Part shown: positions 4,527 to 5,945 of the stretch, in pieces | Layout of the letters: each line of letters starts with the position of its first letter | Numbering within the stretch: the first letter of the stretch is position 1 | NCBI GenBank assembly: GCA_944331945.1 | Contig: CALVJC010000033.1 | Span: 1 to 5,945, forward strand | Reading direction: 5' to 3' | Origin: an uncultured Bacilli bacterium | GTDB lineage: Bacteria > Bacillota_I > Bacilli_A > RF39 > UBA660 | DNA length: 5,945 nt | Made by a program: the position numbers and the translations under genes | Notes under the pieces: generated by a model | Database searches by the model: none | What the model was told of the DNA's origin: nothing | The model's input: the letters and a program-made list of their open reading frames with translations, nothing else

Positions 4527-5541
4527 GAGATAAAATTTCTACTTCTTTTTTCATATCGTTCATCACTTTTCCAAAATTGAGGTTTTCGATTGTTCCAGCA
4601 CGAAAGCCTAGAACAGACAAGCTTTCATAAGGAGGATCTTGATGAATTTTATCGATGAACTGATACATTTTATGTTTCATCGTTGGATCTTCTTGTTCTA
4701 TTAAGTGATAAGCGAGAGGGGCTGCCAAAAGATAGACGGAGTCCCTTTCAGGATTAGGACTCTTTTTCTTATCTATTATTTCCTGATTAATTCTTTCTAT
4801 AGTGCTTTTCCAACGCTTTTCTGGACATCTTATCTTTCCTATTTTATAGCTATGTTCATCTAGAACACCTTCGTCTTTTTTCTTTGCTAGCAATACAAAA
4901 TGATCAAGGTGTGATCTAGCAGTCCTTATGGTATCATTATAGCGCATTAAAAGAGCATCTTTTAAGCCCTGTGAGTCTTCTTCTTGATGTTCTTTTAGAA
5001 AATCCAGTTCATAAAAAATGCTCGGTAATTCTCGAAATGTCAAAGATTCTTCTGTTGGCTTCTTAGTGTTATAAATAGAATGAAAATATTCATGAACGAG
5101 GGAAGCTAACATTTCATAGTTTACAGGGCTTTGATCAATATCGATTAAAAATTTTGGTACTTCGGAAACCGTCATTTCCTTTCCCTCTTCTTTCCTTTCT
5201 ATATTTTCAGAAGCAGTATGACACCAACAACCATAACTTCTATTTTCTTCTTCTTCATCAAGACGAAGTTCAATGACGCCATTGTTTATTTTCTGCCAAA
5301 AATCCGTTCCTAAGTCTGGATCGATTCCTTTTAAATAAGATTCTACTTCGTTTAAGCCTTCAATTAAATCCAGCTTGTTTTCACGATCTGGAATAGGTTC
5401 TTCTAAGAGGTCACATTGTTCTACGATTTGATTGGTTTTTTGAAAAAAGAGCGGTAGATTGCGATAAAGAAACGTATTTTCAATATAAGAAAGATATTTT
5501 CCCACTTCCTCGTTTATCGTAATATAATTTATTTCTCTCAT
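4495..5541 (-). CDS. Compact HExxH protein, M3 (oligoendopeptidase-like) metallopeptidase relative
   Basis: A 348-residue protein with no signal peptide or membrane segment, so probably cytoplasmic. Residues 147-155 read ASLVHEYFHSI-like with HEYFH at 150-154: two zinc-binding histidines and the catalytic Glu151. A third ligand is likely Glu171 in RELPSIFYE, 21 residues after His150. This matches the M3 pattern of HExxH followed by E-x-P-S-x-x-x-E. Further M3-like features are a Gly-containing segment before the active site (YGCWCH, 103-108), a P-x-FLIDID strand, and a C-terminal VYLLAAPLAYHL helix followed by a SLSVLGF ending, placed as in oligoendopeptidase F. Those enzymes are usually near 600 residues, so this is only about the catalytic half. 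Substrate unknown. It follows the nucleoside kinase by 15 nt with an SD overlapping that gene's stop. M3 assignment is by motif reading; a diverged inactive relative is less likely since all ligands are present. Confidence 0.72.
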   Translation of the reverse strand: MREINYITINEEVGKYLSYIENTFLYRNLPLFFQKTNQIVEQCDLLEEPIPDRENKLDLIEGLNEVESYLKGIDPDLGTDFWQKINNGVIELRLDEEEENRSYGCWCHTASENIERKEEGKEMTVSEVPKFLIDIDQSPVNYEMLASLVHEYFHSIYNTKKPTEESLTFRELPSIFYELDFLKEHQEEDSQGLKDALLMRYNDTIRTARSHLDHFVLLAKKKDEGVLDEHSYKIGKIRCPEKRWKSTIERINQEIIDKKKSPNPERDSVYLLAAPLAYHLIEQEDPTMKHKMYQFIDKIHQDPPYESLSVLGFRAGTIENLNFGKVMNDMKKEVEILSQKEKTSAHNK

Positions 5542-5551
5542 TTATTTTAAT

Positions 5552-5558
5552 CCTCCTT
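5552..5558 (-). promoter_or_regulatory. RBS of the peptidase-like gene overlapping the kinase stop codon
   Basis: AAGGAGG starts within the TAA stop of the upstream kinase and ends ten bases before the ATG at 5541. The overlap points to one transcript and possible translational coupling. Confidence 0.8.
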
Positions 5559-5945
5559 AGTCGTGATAACAGCTTCCTCCAATAAATTCTCTTAAGATAG
5601 AATCACTTGGAATAGCTTCGCTTGGAATCGGTAAAATAAGACGAAGATAATTAAGAAGTCTTTTGGCTTCTTCATAATAGATTGAAGTTTCATCGATGGA
5701 ATAAAGAAGGGGTTCAACATAAGTTTTTAAAACACCTAGTTCATAAATTAAAGCAGTATTAATGGTAATATCAGCTTCATCTTGATAAGGGAAAATATTT
5801 TCTTCCTCCCCTCTACGAACATTGGGCCATACTTTAAGCGTTTCTTCCACTTGATAGCCTCTGGTACGATTGTCGCGTACAATTCTTCTTAAAAGGCGAT
5901 TATCTGTGGTTGGAAAACGATTATGATAATCTAAGTTTAATTCTG
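5557..5945 (-). CDS. Uridine-kinase-like nucleoside kinase, C-terminal 128 residues (partial at window edge)
   Basis: The frame is open to the right edge, so the true start lies outside; a GTG at 5850 is only an internal codon. The visible part begins ELNLDYHNRFPTTDNRLLRR, then IVRDNRTRGYQVEETLKVWP, NVRRGEEENIFPYQDEADI, INTALIYELGVLKTYVEPLL and a C-terminal SILREFIGGSCYHD. These are hallmark stretches of the P-loop nucleoside kinase family related to uridine kinase, which in Firmicutes often carries an N-terminal TGS-like domain. The conserved Arg-rich RLLRRIVRD and RGEEENIFPYQ segments contribute to phosphate and nucleoside binding in this family. The P-loop would be beyond the window. The likely reaction is ATP- or GTP-dependent phosphorylation of a nucleoside, probably uridine or cytidine, in salvage; the exact substrate cannot be read here. 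It is the upstream gene of a pair with the M3-like protein. Confidence 0.88.
   Translation of the reverse strand, partial: ELNLDYHNRFPTTDNRLLRRIVRDNRTRGYQVEETLKVWPNVRRGEEENIFPYQDEADITINTALIYELGVLKTYVEPLLYSIDETSIYYEEAKRLLNYLRLILPIPSEAIPSDSILREFIGGSCYHD

Noticed and set aside
5557..5850. A complete 97-residue protein starting at GTG 5850
   Set aside because: The frame stays open upstream to the window edge and encodes further conserved nucleoside kinase sequence (RLLRRIVRDNRTRG), so the GTG is internal.
1..5945. CRISPR array, tRNA, rRNA or insertion sequence
   Set aside because: No short regularly spaced repeats, cloverleaf, rRNA stretch, transposase or terminal inverted repeats were found; the only repeats are the lipoprotein modules.
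1..5945. Mollicutes-type code with TGA as tryptophan
   Set aside because: Tryptophans in EF-G, S7, the ferritin-like protein and the kinase all use TGG, and no gene needs an in-frame TGA to be read through.

Overview
The window comes from a low-GC bacterium of the Firmicutes/Bacilli type, possibly an uncultured lineage close to the Mollicutes or Erysipelotrichia. The evidence is the AT-rich sequence, strong AGGAGG-type ribosome binding sites, a Bacillus-type S12 (long N-terminal form with the RKYARVRL stretch), a Firmicutes-style nucleoside kinase, and short genes on both strands. Tryptophan is encoded by TGG and no gene needs TGA read as tryptophan, so the standard bacterial code fits. The exact taxon cannot be fixed from this window.

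Region 1 (1-2408, minus strand) is the start of the str operon, rpsL-rpsG-fusA, in the usual order. fusA runs off the left edge. A near-consensus sigma-A promoter (TTGACA, 17-bp spacer, TATATT with an extended -10) drives it and leaves a leader of about 95 nt. Two translation proteins carry unusual residues at normally invariant sites. EF-G has NKMG instead of NKMD in its G4 guanine-recognition motif and an Asp at the G5 Ser/Thr position. S12 has Ile in place of the conserved Pro of the KDLPG loop.

Region 2 (2409-3930, plus strand) is a tandem array of three paralogous small lipoproteins (142, 145 and 145 aa). They share a near-identical signal peptide, a second cysteine at residue 29 and a GFTC(R/K) C-terminus, while their acidic middles have diverged. 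The junctions after genes 1 and 2 are 60 nt each and nearly identical. Each packs a terminator hairpin whose left arm lies in the GFTC codons, then a promoter, then a ribosome binding site almost at the transcript start. Each gene therefore looks like its own transcription unit, and this is the least conventional structure in the window.

Region 3 (3975-4484, plus strand) is a ferritin-like di-metal carboxylate protein. It meets the next gene tail to tail at a bidirectional terminator.

Region 4 (4495-5945, minus strand) is a two-gene operon: the C-terminal part of a uridine-kinase-like nucleoside kinase, cut by the right edge, followed 15 nt later by a compact cytoplasmic HExxH protein that resembles the catalytic core of M3 peptidases. 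The four regions have no obvious shared pathway; they look like neighbouring transcription units.
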